Below are positions 9,224-18,189 of a stretch of DNA of 64,000 nt, one piece after another; within the stretch, counting starts at the first letter, position 1, and every line of letters begins with the position of its first letter. The stretch covers positions 1,623,595 through 1,687,594 of the forward strand of contig CALSPH010000001.1 in NCBI GenBank assembly GCA_943788195.1, given 5' to 3'. The notes below the pieces were generated by a model. The model was not told the origin of the DNA, ran no database searches, and was given only the letters and a program-made list of their open reading frames with translations. This DNA comes from an uncultured Bacteroidia bacterium. Its GTDB lineage: Bacteria; Bacteroidota; Bacteroidia; NS11-12g; UBA955. The position numbers and the translations under genes were made by a program.

Positions 9224-10678
9224 TTACTGCCCTTGTGCTAAACTAAAGGCGATTTTATCATCAAAGCGAATCAGATTTTCCGTTTTAATAATATCAAAAC
9301 CAGCTTCACTTAATATTTGTGATAAAGCGATAACATCCTGGTAAGAAACAGGTTGGTCCATATCTTTACTTGTAAAGCGACATCTCCAGTGGTCTGTACA
9401 GAACGTTGCAGGATTGCCTTTTGGCCATACTTTAACACCTCTGTTGGTCATAACGATTAGCTCTAGGTTTCCGACGCTATGCTGGCTCAATAAATCTCCT
9501 AGCATTTTCGCGTTCTTATTGTCTTTGTTCCAGTCCAGAAAAATATCAACGCCAACCAATTCCTTTTTCATTAAAGGCTTTGGCTTTATATTAATCTGAA
9601 TTTTTTTCGCAGAATCCTTATTATAATCCATAAAAGGAAGTGTTTTAGGTCGCTGACCCAAACGAGCAATTACTGCATCAGCAAAACCTTGTGTGCCTAC
9701 TTTTTCTTTGGTCAATCCTTCGGTAAATAAGTCTCCAGTGTGAATTCCATCTTCAAGGGTTTTAAACCAAGCATTATGAATATTCTCAGCTACTTCAGGC
9801 TGTCCGATGTAAACCAACATTTGAATTGCCCCTAGGATTAATCCAGATGGGTTTGCAATACCTTGTCCTGCAATATCAGGAGCAGAGCCGTGTATAGCTT
9901 CAAACATGGCAAAGTTATCTCCAATATTCGCTGACCCGCCAAGACCAACCGATCCTGTAATTTGAGCAGCAACATCAGAAAGGATATCGCCATACAAGTT
10001 TGGGAGAAGCACCACATCAAAACGTTCAGGCGTATCCGCTAGTCTAGCAGCACCTATATCCACGATATAACTTTCGTTTTCAATATCTGGATATTCCTTA
10101 GCTACTTCATCAAAAGTGGTGTGAAAAAGCCCATCGGTTAATTTCATAATATTATCCTTAACCATAACGGTCACCTTTTTTCTGCCATATGCTCGTGCAT
10201 ATTCAAAAGCAAAGCGAGCAATTTTCTCACAGCCGGGTTGCGTAATCAATTTTAAACATTGCGTAACTTCATTGGTTTGTTGATGTTCGATTCCAGCATA
10301 GGTGTCTTCTTCATTCTCTCGAACAACTACTAAGTCCATCACTGGATGTTTGGTCTGTACAAAAGGATGATAGCTGATGCATGGACGCGTATTGGCGTAT
10401 AGACCAAGTGTTTTGCGAATGGTTACATTTAAACTTTTATAACCTCCACCGGATGGTGTCGTAATAGGTGCTTTAAGGAACACTTTGGTGCGATCAAGAG
10501 ATTCCCAAGCTTCGGGTTTAATCCCACTTGTAAAACCAGCTAAGTAGTTCTTTTCACCAATTTCAATCGTTTCGATTTCAAGTTGTGCGCCTGCAGCTTC
10601 CATAACGCGTAAGGTTGCTTCCATTATTTCTGGGCCAATTCCATCTCCGTGCGCTACTGTAATTCTCGTTTTAGTCAT
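9224..10678 (-). CDS. icd: Isocitrate dehydrogenase, long form with C-terminal extension
   Basis: 484-residue TCA-cycle enzyme that oxidatively decarboxylates isocitrate to 2-oxoglutarate. The isopropylmalate/isocitrate dehydrogenase fold spans about residues 1-340, with GDGIGPEIM at the N-terminus, the substrate loop SLNVTIRKTLGLYANTRP, the Mg-binding region LLPNLYGDILSDVAAQ and the cofactor-side motif EAIHGSAPDIAGQG. About 130 further residues at the C-terminus match the longer Rickettsia-type ICDH (TIGR02924) as I recall it. Met at 10678 is chosen; the frame upstream to 10708 has no support. It converges on rnr with a 32-bp gap in which I see no terminator hairpin. Confidence 0.93.
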   Translation of the reverse strand: MTKTRITVAHGDGIGPEIMEATLRVMEAAGAQLEIETIEIGEKNYLAGFTSGIKPEAWESLDRTKVFLKAPITTPSGGGYKSLNVTIRKTLGLYANTRPCISYHPFVQTKHPVMDLVVVRENEEDTYAGIEHQQTNEVTQCLKLITQPGCEKIARFAFEYARAYGRKKVTVMVKDNIMKLTDGLFHTTFDEVAKEYPDIENESYIVDIGAARLADTPERFDVVLLPNLYGDILSDVAAQITGSVGLGGSANIGDNFAMFEAIHGSAPDIAGQGIANPSGLILGAIQMLVYIGQPEVAENIHNAWFKTLEDGIHTGDLFTEGLTKEKVGTQGFADAVIARLGQRPKTLPFMDYNKDSAKKIQINIKPKPLMKKELVGVDIFLDWNKDNKNAKMLGDLLSQHSVGNLELIVMTNRGVKVWPKGNPATFCTDHWRCRFTSKDMDQPVSYQDVIALSQILSEAGFDIIKTENLIRFDDKIAFSLAQGQ

Positions 10679-10946
10679 GTTGTTTGTTAAAGCTGCAAAA
10701 ATAAGCATCCTGTTTAAACAGGCAAGTACAGAATGGGGTATTCATCACTTCTTTTTGAACGTCAAAATGAAAGAAAATAATTAAAGTATGTGAAATGACC
10801 TGTTCCGCATTTGAAATGGTTTAAGCAGGCAGTGAAGGTGTAGATTTGATCGAATGAAATCTTCTGTACGTCAATGAAATCAATAGTTGCAGCTGTTGGT
10901 TTTTTTGTAAAGAAGCAACATTTAGCCTTCTTTGTTCCTCTCTAAT

Positions 10947-11984
10947 ATGATGAAAATATCCATACCAGAACCCTGTCATGAGGATTGGTCTCAAATGAAT
11001 GAAGCCGAAAAATCGGCTGAAAAAGGAAAACATTGTGCACAATGTGATAAAGTCGTAGTCGATTTTACCACTTTAAATGATGCTCAAATCATACAGCAAA
11101 TGAATTCTAAGCCAGGAATCTGTGGCAGATTCTTTAATAATCAATTGGGACGCGATTTAAGTTCTACAAATTATCGTAAACGAAATTGGATCGGCCCTTT
11201 TGCCGCGAGTGTTGCAGCTGCAGCTCAGATTATTCCAAATAATATCCATGCACAAGGTATTATGAAAACAGGAAAAGCGATGCAAATACCTGTAACCTCA
11301 GATCAGCAGATCAATGCAGCGGCCAAACCAGAGACCCGAGTATTTACCATCCGATATAACCGCTATGATTCAGTGTTTAGTCAATTAACCCGAATTGTTA
11401 TAGATATCGATTCATTTCAAATGCCTATGGATACATTGCAAAACGGCACAATGCGCTTTACAATACCCCAATCCTTAAGTTGGGAAAGCTTCGAGCTGCA
11501 TTTCTATCAAAGGGAATCCGAGGATATTGATAGCATTCGAATTGAAAAAGAGGAAGTGTATAATGCTCACCATAATGCCATTGATTTTAGTATTCAAGCA
11601 ATCAATGGAATGTGGCAGGTGAATCGGCCTGTGTTTATGCCCTATTTTCCCGAAATAGTTACCACTATGGGTATTGCACCTTGGTGGCCTGAAGTGCCGC
11701 ACTGGAATGATTCATTATATCGTGTTACCGTATTTCCATTGGAGTATGAGGTGTTAGTTTTGGGCAATACGATGGGATGGACCTCAATGGGGGACACCTT
11801 TATGGATAGTCCAAGCACAATACAAATTGATCCTCAAGCATTGGATGGTGCAACAGAATATGACCCTGAAAAAGACGGGATAAATAAAGATCCGTATAAA
11901 TGGGCTTGGATCGTTGGTGTTCTGGCTGGGATTGTGGCCTTGTTAACGGCTTTTGCGTTAACGGGTAAAAAGAAAAACAAATAA
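10947..11984 (+). CDS. Membrane protein with Bacteroidota CxxC head motif, function unknown
   Basis: About 346 residues. The N-terminus KISIPEPCHEDWSQM, then GKHCAQCDKVVVDFT and GICGRF, forms a conserved head (H-x-x-W...C-x-x-C-x-K-x-V-x-D-F) seen before carboxypeptidase-like or transmembrane regions in many Bacteroidota proteins; it looks metal-binding but this is not established. A weakly hydrophobic stretch near residues 85-105 is followed by a large middle region with no family I recognise. A clear C-terminal membrane helix (WAWIVGVLAGIVALLTAFAL) ends in a basic tail. ATG at 10947 or 10950 is possible. It is monocistronic and divergent from the isocitrate dehydrogenase gene. Confidence 0.75.
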   Translation: MMKISIPEPCHEDWSQMNEAEKSAEKGKHCAQCDKVVVDFTTLNDAQIIQQMNSKPGICGRFFNNQLGRDLSSTNYRKRNWIGPFAASVAAAAQIIPNNIHAQGIMKTGKAMQIPVTSDQQINAAAKPETRVFTIRYNRYDSVFSQLTRIVIDIDSFQMPMDTLQNGTMRFTIPQSLSWESFELHFYQRESEDIDSIRIEKEEVYNAHHNAIDFSIQAINGMWQVNRPVFMPYFPEIVTTMGIAPWWPEVPHWNDSLYRVTVFPLEYEVLVLGNTMGWTSMGDTFMDSPSTIQIDPQALDGATEYDPEKDGINKDPYKWAWIVGVLAGIVALLTAFALTGKKKNK

Positions 11985-12018
11985 TCCTGTTTGGCATAGT
12001 TTATTTCTATAAGTCTAT

Positions 12019-12026
12019 TATTTTTG
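12019..12026 (+). promoter_or_regulatory. -7 promoter element of tRNA-Ser
   Basis: TATTTTTG matches TAnnTTTG and ends 12 nt before the mature 5' end of the tRNA, leaving a short leader for RNase P. No TTTG sits at the standard -33 spacing. Confidence 0.5.
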
Positions 12027-12038
12027 CACCTCGATCAG

Positions 12039-12123
12039 GGAGAAATGGCAGAGCGGTCGAATGCGTTAGTCTTGAAAACTAAAGATGTGCAAGCATCCGG
12101 GGGTTCGAATCCCTCTTTCTCCG
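12039..12123 (+). tRNA. tRNA-Ser (anticodon TGA)
   Basis: 85-nt class II tRNA. The 7-bp acceptor stem pairs GGAGAAA (12039-12045) with TTTCTCC (12116-12122), and the discriminator base is G at 12123, as expected for serine. The anticodon stem TTAGT/ACTAA encloses the loop CTTGAAA, giving anticodon TGA, which reads UCA-type serine codons. A long variable arm with a GATG/CATC stem and a T-loop of TTCGAAT follow. The 3' CCA is not encoded. Confidence 0.97.
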
Positions 12124-12130
12124 CAAAAGG

Positions 12131-12164
12131 AAACCCATCCGCCAATTGGCGGATGGGTTTTTTG
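12131..12164 (+). terminator. Rho-independent terminator after tRNA-Ser
   Basis: Perfect 30-nt inverted repeat at 12131-12160 (15-bp arms, AAACCCATCCGCCAA and its complement) followed by a T run. It starts 7 nt beyond the tRNA. Confidence 0.9.
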
Positions 12165-12201
12165 TTTTCAAAACGAGCCAAACTTGTTTGAGCGAAGTGC
12201 T

Positions 12202-12259
12202 TGAAAATAAAAAACCTATACACGAAAGTGTATTGAGGTTTCTATGCTTGCCAAGGATA
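12202..12259. repeat. Intergenic hairpin repeat, copy 1
   Basis: 58 bp identical to 12324-12381, with a period of 122 bp. The core at 12212-12241 folds into a 12-bp stem (AAACCTATACAC and its complement) with a GAAA tetraloop and a 2-nt TG bulge. Similarity continues more weakly upstream from 12171 (15 of 19 bases in the first block) and downstream to a shared TGGGATCA near 12272. Confidence 0.9.
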
Positions 12260-12323
12260 CCCTTCTGGGATCATGTAAATAATCCCTTTTGAGAAACGAA
12301 CGAAGCTTGCTTCTGTGAGATGA

Positions 12324-12381
12324 TGAAAATAAAAAACCTATACACGAAAGTGTATTGAGGTTTCTATGCTTGCCAAGGATA
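12324..12381. repeat. Intergenic hairpin repeat, copy 2
   Basis: Second exact copy of the 58-bp element at 12202, with the same bulged GAAA-capped hairpin. It ends about 13 bp from the stop codon of the AlkB-like gene, so on the minus strand it may also form the 3' end of that transcript. Confidence 0.9.
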
Positions 12382-12393
12382 ACTGTATTGGGA

Positions 12394-13008
12394 TCACCGC
12401 AGGTATTCCATTTGTCGAAACGTCAGATTAACTCGAGGTTGAAACACCTTCTTAGTTGGAGGTAAGCGATGAAGCCAGTGGGTTTGCGTGGTGCCTTTCA
12501 TAAGCATGAGGCTTCCATTTTCAAGATATAGATCGATGCGTTCTTTGGTTTGCTTATGCTTGAAGGAAAACTTGCGTTTAGCACCTAAGCTTAACGATGC
12601 AATTGCTCCGTCTTTTTTTAGTTCCTTTTCTGCATCACTATGCCAAGCCATGCCTTCAGATCCAGAATGATATAAATTCATTAAACACGCATTGAAATGC
12701 TGACCGCTGTGTTTTTCAATTAGTTCCTTGATCGTGCGAAGCTCCTTGGTCCATGGCAGAGCAATTTTGGTATTGCCTGAGTAGCGATAAGGGAATGGTT
12801 CTTCAGCATACCAAGAAACTTTCCTTTTGGTTACGATGGTCTTTCCGAAAATAACTGCCTTGTCATGCTGCCATTCTATTGTTTTAAGCAATATGTCAAG
12901 AAATTGACCTGCTTCTCGTGAATCGAAAATTTTGCCATAATAATTGACGGATCCATCAAAGGGAAGGATGTTTTTGTTGTTGTTTATATCGCGTTCAAAT
13001 AATTCCAT
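12394..13008 (-). CDS. AlkB-like 2-oxoglutarate/Fe(II) dioxygenase
   Basis: 204-residue enzyme of the AlkB family, which removes alkyl groups from damaged nucleic-acid bases by oxidation. The iron ligands are H123 and D125 in AWHSDAE and H180 in THWLHRLPP. The 2-oxoglutarate-binding arginines are R192 and R198 in PRVNLTFR. FNACLMNLYHSGSEGMAWHSD matches the ALKBH2/3-like bacterial subgroup. It is likely a cytoplasmic DNA repair protein. It lies alone between the hairpin repeats and the DsbA-like gene; nothing nearby suggests an Ada regulon. Confidence 0.93.
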   Translation of the reverse strand: MELFERDINNNKNILPFDGSVNYYGKIFDSREAGQFLDILLKTIEWQHDKAVIFGKTIVTKRKVSWYAEEPFPYRYSGNTKIALPWTKELRTIKELIEKHSGQHFNACLMNLYHSGSEGMAWHSDAEKELKKDGAIASLSLGAKRKFSFKHKQTKERIDLYLENGSLMLMKGTTQTHWLHRLPPTKKVFQPRVNLTFRQMEYLR

Positions 13009-13089
13009 ATTCTGCCAATTTCGATGAAGCTTTCAAGCAAACTATTTCCTTCGTCTAGAATAGTCCAAATGTTTTACAGTTATTCGAAA

Positions 13090-13737
13090 TTATTTTTCAT
13101 AAAGTAACTCTGTCAATACTTGCTTAAAAACATCGACAGGTTGTGCTCCAGTTACCGCACTTTTTCTGTTAAAAACGATGGTTGGCACAGAGTTAACCCC
13201 TAGATTTTTCCAATAATCCTGATTGCTTCTCACTTCATAACGCGCATCATCATTATCTAGTTTAGCTAAGGCTTCATCAGCATTTAATCCAACATCCAAC
13301 AAGGCTTCTTTTAAAACTTCCTTTTTTGAAACATCTTTTCTTTCGCTAAAAAAGGCAGTGGTTAAACGCATTTTTAGTTCGGTTTGCTTGTTAAAAGCCT
13401 TGGCGTACTCCAATAAAATATGGGCTTCAAATGTATTTGCCATGCGCATTTCATCAAAATAATCGAATGTAAAACCCAATTCGGCTCCAGCATCCACCAT
13501 GTGCTTTTGTGATTCTTTTAGCTGTTTTGCAGTAGAGCCGTATTTTTCGGTAAGGTGCTCTTGTACATTCTGTCCTTCGGCAGGCATACTTGGGTTCAAT
13601 TCAAAAGGTTGCCATTCAATTTCAACTTGGTCTTCAATACCCAATTCTGAAATGGCTCTTTCTAAACGTTTATATCCTATAGTGCACCAAGGGCACACTA
13701 CATCCGAAACAATATCAATTTTTAAAACTTTTTTCAT
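13090..13737 (-). CDS. DsbA-family FrnE-like oxidoreductase
   Basis: 215-residue thioredoxin-fold protein of the DsbA/FrnE group. The redox motif CPWC is at residues 15-18, in VVCPWCTIGYKRLE, with the helical insert typical of 2-hydroxychromene isomerase/DsbA-like proteins, and the cis-Pro loop is NSVPTIVFN. There is no signal peptide, so it is cytoplasmic, as for FrnE. Substrate unknown. It is followed at 80 bp by the AlkB-like gene on the same strand, and preceded at 48 bp by the SRPBCC/GyrI-like gene. Confidence 0.9.
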   Translation of the reverse strand: MKKVLKIDIVSDVVCPWCTIGYKRLERAISELGIEDQVEIEWQPFELNPSMPAEGQNVQEHLTEKYGSTAKQLKESQKHMVDAGAELGFTFDYFDEMRMANTFEAHILLEYAKAFNKQTELKMRLTTAFFSERKDVSKKEVLKEALLDVGLNADEALAKLDNDDARYEVRSNQDYWKNLGVNSVPTIVFNRKSAVTGAQPVDVFKQVLTELLYEK

Positions 13738-13785
13738 GATTTACCTAAACAGGTCATCATGGTAACAAAGATGTATTCAAACGGT

Positions 13786-14793
13786 TTATTTAACCGCATA
13801 CAAGATATCCGTCCGCACTTCTTCGGGTTTAACTTTCATGGGATCATTGGCATACTCTTCCCAGGTAAGCACATGGGATAAGCCGTTTTCTTCCATATAT
13901 TTACCAATGGCCTCATGGGCTTCTTTATCTCCAGAGCCATAAGCACCCCATTTAGATATTTTTACCACCTTACCTGCGGGGATACTTGTTTTTACCATTC
14001 CTTCCGCCATTTTATCTGCATTGCTAACAATTAAGCCAATCGAATATTCAGCTTGATTATTTTCTTCGTCCCATTTGGTCCATACTGCACCAGGTGTATA
14101 TTTTGTGATTCCTTCACTGCCCGCAAACATACCTGCTTTGGGCATATCAGCCTGAAAGTTGGTCTGGATATCTTCCATGCCTCCACTATGCGAATACCCA
14201 ATGAGGAATTTTTCAGTCATCTCCATTACTTCAATTTCAGATAGCTTAAAAGCACTAGGGGCTTCTGAATTGTAATCTCCAATATTTGCCTGAATTCCTT
14301 CCAGTCCTTTAAGTTGCATTTTACCCATGTACTCATCAAAGCCCATAAACATAGCGAAGATCTTGAACATCAGGTTTTTCTGCCCTTTCATACCCCAAGT
14401 TACCTTCGTTCCATCACCTTCCGACTCAAAATTCCAGTATCCCTCTGCAGGAGAACCACCCATATCCATTTTAGTAGCCATTGATTTGCCAGGCTCGATT
14501 TCCGAAATAGTCAATTCACCCGGGCCGCTGGCGCTGGTCCATGTCATGCTAGCTCCTTTGCCTTTGGTGATTTCACCATAGGTGGTTACAATAGTGGTGT
14601 CTTCTTTATTCCATGGTCCCCACGTGCTCCAAGTCTTTAGATCACTCAGATAATCGGTTACATTGCTGGGTGTAGCTTCAATAACTAAGCTTTGGTTTAG
14701 ATCGTAGTCAGTGCTTTGGGTAGTAACTGCGGCTATTACTATTCCAACAACAGCTAGCACCAAGATTAATAGGATATTTTTTAATAGTTTCAT
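13786..14793 (-). CDS. SRPBCC-domain plus GyrI-like effector-binding protein, membrane anchored
   Basis: 335 residues. An N-terminal hydrophobic segment at about residues 5-24 (NILLILVLAVVGIVIAAV) anchors or exports the protein. Residues about 30-170 form a START/polyketide-cyclase-like SRPBCC domain with WSTWGPW and GYWNFESEGDGTKVTWGM. Residues about 185-335 resemble a GyrI-like small-molecule-binding domain with KWGAYGSGDKEAHEAIGKYM. The combination is common in Bacteroidota, but ligand and role are unknown. It is divergent from the desaturase gene across a 159-bp gap. Confidence 0.87.
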   Translation of the reverse strand: MKLLKNILLILVLAVVGIVIAAVTTQSTDYDLNQSLVIEATPSNVTDYLSDLKTWSTWGPWNKEDTTIVTTYGEITKGKGASMTWTSASGPGELTISEIEPGKSMATKMDMGGSPAEGYWNFESEGDGTKVTWGMKGQKNLMFKIFAMFMGFDEYMGKMQLKGLEGIQANIGDYNSEAPSAFKLSEIEVMEMTEKFLIGYSHSGGMEDIQTNFQADMPKAGMFAGSEGITKYTPGAVWTKWDEENNQAEYSIGLIVSNADKMAEGMVKTSIPAGKVVKISKWGAYGSGDKEAHEAIGKYMEENGLSHVLTWEEYANDPMKVKPEEVRTDILYAVK

Positions 14794-14952
14794 AACATTG
14801 TTTTTTACAAATATAAAAAAAACAAAATCTTTCCTGAAACTAACGACCGTTCGTATTTCAGGTCAATATTGCATAAATGTGTGTTAAAATCAATGAATTT
14901 TTGCATCCAAAAGCCTACTTTCGCACCTGAATTAGTATAGAAATTCAAAATT

Positions 14953-16023
14953 ATGCGCATTACATTTAACAAATCCACTCAGTTTTATTCCACTTTAAGG
15001 AAAGAAGTAGAAGCCTATTTTCAATCGAAAAAGTTAGCCAAACACGGCAACGCTGCCCTGTATAGCAAAACAGTTATTTTGTTGGGGTCGTTTGCTGTCT
15101 TGTATACCATCTTGGTGTTTTTTACTCCAGTTTGGTATATCGCCTTGCCGCTGGCCATGTTGTTTGGCATGAACTGTGCTTTTATTGGGTTTAACATAAT
15201 GCATGATGCTTGCCATGAGAGTTACAGCAAGAATCCAAAAGTGAATTATTACTTGGGCCACACCATGAACTTATTGGGTTCCAGTGCATTTATATGGAAG
15301 ACAAAACATAATACAGTCCACCATACCTTTACCAATGTGGATGGGGTAGATGATGATATAGTAAAAGTGCCTATCTTTAGATGGGCGAAAACACAGCCTT
15401 TGAAAAAGCTGCACCGTTTTCAACATATTTATGCCTTTTTTATTTATATGCTTTCACCGATTTTTTGGGTTTTTCTAACCGATTACCCCAAATATTTTAC
15501 CAAAAGTGTAGGCCATGTGCCCTTACCCAAAATATCAACGAAAGAGCATATCATTTTCTGGGGCAGTAAATTGTTTTACATCGCATTTTATATAGCAATC
15601 CCTTTATACTTCTTGCCAACGAGTACATTCTTAATCGGATACTTTGCAATGAATGCTGTATTTGGGCTGACCTTATCTTTAGTCTTTCAATTAGCTCATG
15701 TGGTAGAAAATACGCATTTCACTAGTTTAGATGAAAAAACAGAAGAACTAAGCGTAGAGGATGAGTGGGCTGTTTTTCAAATGGCTACCACATCCAACTT
15801 TGCTACCAACAATAAAGTGATCAGCTGGTGTTTGGGCGGATTGAATTTCCAAGTGGAGCATCATTTGTTTTCTCGAATAAGCCATGTGCATTATCCTGCA
15901 CTGAATAAAATATTAATAAAAGTTTGTAAGGAAACGGGTGTTCAGTACAATGCCTATCCAACCATGTGGCAGGCTTTTAAATCGCATATGCGTTATGTAA
16001 AGCGATTAGGCAACGTTGCCTAA
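14953..16023 (+). CDS. Membrane fatty acid desaturase (front-end type)
   Basis: 356-residue integral membrane diiron enzyme introducing a double bond into fatty acyl chains. The three histidine boxes are HDACH at 84-88, HNTVHH at 119-124 and QVEHH at 300-304. The Gln in the third box is typical of front-end desaturases (delta-5/delta-6 type), but here there is no fused cytochrome b5 domain. Four hydrophobic segments are visible, with pairs near 42-80 and 165-240. The gene overlaps the start of the MtfA-like gene by 8 nt. The upstream TACTTTCGC (14927) resembles a weak -7 element. Confidence 0.93.
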   Translation: MRITFNKSTQFYSTLRKEVEAYFQSKKLAKHGNAALYSKTVILLGSFAVLYTILVFFTPVWYIALPLAMLFGMNCAFIGFNIMHDACHESYSKNPKVNYYLGHTMNLLGSSAFIWKTKHNTVHHTFTNVDGVDDDIVKVPIFRWAKTQPLKKLHRFQHIYAFFIYMLSPIFWVFLTDYPKYFTKSVGHVPLPKISTKEHIIFWGSKLFYIAFYIAIPLYFLPTSTFLIGYFAMNAVFGLTLSLVFQLAHVVENTHFTSLDEKTEELSVEDEWAVFQMATTSNFATNNKVISWCLGGLNFQVEHHLFSRISHVHYPALNKILIKVCKETGVQYNAYPTMWQAFKSHMRYVKRLGNVA

Positions 16024-16826
16024 TTCATTTGCGGATCAGACTCCAGACGAGTCAATTAGCTACTTATTTGGTAGTGTAATAGCGCTTCTAACAGTTGCCA
16101 TTGTATTATTCTCCATTATCTACTTTGTGTATCATTTATTTTGGCCATCGCGTGCAGCCAGTCAATTTTTTAAAAAGAACCAACATGTGGTTGAAGATGG
16201 ATTAATCTTAATTCATCATCTTCCCTTTTTCAAGGCTTTAGATGAAGCAGGCAAGAAATTGCTCATAAAAAAACGCTGGAATACTATTTGAAACCGTCCA
16301 ATTTAAGCAGGCTGATGGGAGATTTTTGGACAAGTCTAAAGCTTATCAAGTTTCATTAACCTTGGCATTGGTAGCACTCGGGTTAGAACGCAAGAATCAT
16401 TATGGGCATTTGAGCTCAGTGGTCATTCATCCTGAAATATTCTATTCAGATCTGCTAGAACAAAATGTGAAAGGGCTTTCTTTAGGCAAAGGGATTATGC
16501 ATCTTTCTTGGTCTGATTTTGAGCATGGATGGGAGCACAACGATGATCGCTATAATCTTGGATTGCATGAGGCAGCACATATGCTATTGATATGTAAGTA
16601 TACGCACATCAACTCTTCCTACGATGGTTGGACTAAGGTCGCCCGGCAATTCATTGCCAATCAGAGCATTAATCCTATAGAAAAAGTTATGTTCAGACCA
16701 TACGCAATTACGAATCTAGATGAATTCTGGGCATGCTGCGTTGAGCAATTTTTTGAAATGCCAGAAATGTTTAGCATTAAACACCCGCTTATTTATCAAT
16801 TGACTAAATCAAAACTAGGGCACTAG
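16016..16826 (+). pseudogene. MtfA-family zinc-dependent peptidase, frameshifted in an A7 run
   Basis: Frame 1 (16016-16291, TTG start overlapping the desaturase stop) encodes a membrane helix and the family segment LPFFKALDEAGKKLLIK. The rest of the protein is in the +1 frame and runs to 16826, with the zinc motif HEAAH at 16566 and the distal DEFWACCVEQFFEMPEMF that supplies the third ligand. Removing one A from the seven at 16267-16273 joins the two into LLIKNAGILFETVQFKQADG, giving a normal peptidase of about 270 residues. E. coli MtfA interacts with the Mlc repressor; the role here is unknown. It is a genuine frameshift, an assembly error, or a slippage site. Confidence 0.85.
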
Positions 16827-16869
16827 TCCTAGCTACGTCTCTCATAAGTCATCTATGAAAACATGTTTT

Positions 16870-16890
16870 TTATCAATAGTGTCCTAAACG
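16870..16890 (+). repeat. IS left terminal inverted repeat
   Basis: 21-bp end, with core CAATAGTGTCCTAAACG at 16874-16890, which matches the right end with one mismatch in the core and one more outside it. Confidence 0.8.
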
Positions 16891-16949
16891 ATTTTAAATA
16901 ACTCAAATAGTCTTATTTCTATTGGGTTTCGCTTACTGTTTCGTCATTT

Positions 16950-18119
16950 TTAAAATAGTACCCCCTGTATTTCCTTTTGAGGTGGTGGATGTTTGTTCTC
17001 AAAAGGTTGATCAAGCCATTTGATTAAATCTACTTTTACAAATAGATTAAGCCTTATAAATGCGACCAGATTTGATAAATACCATTTGTGTTTTGCTATT
17101 GCTTTTAATGCCTTTAGGACAAGTATGGTTATAAGTGCAGTCCATATTTGGATCATTACGGCATTTTCACTAGTGCCAATAAAGGACTTAATGTGTAAGA
17201 GTTGCTTTATCTCTCTAAAAAATATTTCTACTTGCCATCTAGCCTTATAAAGCTCACTTATCGTGTTTGCTGTCCAAGACATTTGATTTGTAATTACCTC
17301 TATTACCTGCTGGTTTTCATCATCCCATATGGCTACTCTTCTTAGCTTCTTTGAGTATTTCTTTTTAGATTGTAAACCAGTGAGCTTAATGATTTCATCT
17401 TTTAGGATATGCTCCTGTTTTCCTACTGGCAGATCGTTTTCTTTAATTGTAATAAATTGGATGTTTTCTTTATGCCTAATTACAAAAAATACTCCTTTGC
17501 TGTCCCAGACATCCAACAAAGAAAGATCATTGTTGAAACGGTCAGCTACAATCACACTCCCTTTCAATAATGGGATATCATATGCCCCTTTATTATCTGC
17601 AGTTTTGCCATCAGTAATATTCACATATGCCGGTAAATTACCATCATAATCTAATAGTGTATGCATTTTTATTGCTCCTTTCGAGGTTTTGTATTTTGCC
17701 CAATCAAACAAGCTAAGACAAAGACTAATTGTAGTAGCATCTAATAATAAGATCTTTGATTTTATTCTAAACTTTACACGCTTTAAAGATGCTTGCTGTC
17801 CTAAACTATCTAACAAACAATAGTAGTAATCTCTAAAGAGTTCCCAGCTACGATGTTTGTTTTGATAACTTAGAGTAGATTTAGATGGAGCTTTAATCAT
17901 ACCCAAATGGGATAAGTTGCCTGTGGCTGAACGAAGACCATTGCTTATATCCCGAACAGACTGGCTTTTTGCAAACTGGCAAAATAACATAGAGACTAAA
18001 TGAGACCAACTAGTAAAACCCTTTTGATGCTTATCACTTTCGTGAGTATTTACTAGTGTTTTAAACTTTGAGCGATCTAATCTGGATATTATTTGAGAGA
18101 ATAAGGTTAAATTTGTCAT
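16950..18119 (-). CDS. IS4-family transposase (DUF4372 type N-terminus)
   Basis: 389-residue DDE transposase. The N-terminal part (LFSQIISRLDRSKFKTLV) matches the DUF4372-type domain of many Bacteroidota IS4 elements. The catalytic triad is D127 (LLLDATTIS), D193 (VIVADRFNND) and E298 in the YREK signature Y291-R294-E298-K305 (YKARWQVEIFFREIK), with the exact Y-2-R-3-E-6-K spacing of IS4. I took Met at 18119 as the start because the family begins there; the frame extends to 18149. All catalytic residues are present and there is no frameshift. Confidence 0.93.
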   Translation of the reverse strand: MTNLTLFSQIISRLDRSKFKTLVNTHESDKHQKGFTSWSHLVSMLFCQFAKSQSVRDISNGLRSATGNLSHLGMIKAPSKSTLSYQNKHRSWELFRDYYYCLLDSLGQQASLKRVKFRIKSKILLLDATTISLCLSLFDWAKYKTSKGAIKMHTLLDYDGNLPAYVNITDGKTADNKGAYDIPLLKGSVIVADRFNNDLSLLDVWDSKGVFFVIRHKENIQFITIKENDLPVGKQEHILKDEIIKLTGLQSKKKYSKKLRRVAIWDDENQQVIEVITNQMSWTANTISELYKARWQVEIFFREIKQLLHIKSFIGTSENAVMIQIWTALITILVLKALKAIAKHKWYLSNLVAFIRLNLFVKVDLIKWLDQPFENKHPPPQKEIQGVLF

Positions 18120-18189
18120 CGAGAAAGGTTTTTTTGTTATGCAACTCAAAGATAATTTGAGATACAGAATTCCTTTCTCTTTTTTTTAA

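Noticed and set aside
12035-12223. Minus-strand reading frame across the tRNA with [19 protein letters not shown]
   Set aside because: This is the well-known false translation of the complement of tRNA-Ser; the tRNA fold is complete.
16262-16275. Programmed -1 frameshift site (A AAA AAC) in mtfA
   Set aside because: The required shift is +1, and the zero-frame codons at the run are AAA AAA, not the slippery phase, so classic -1 slippage cannot make the product.
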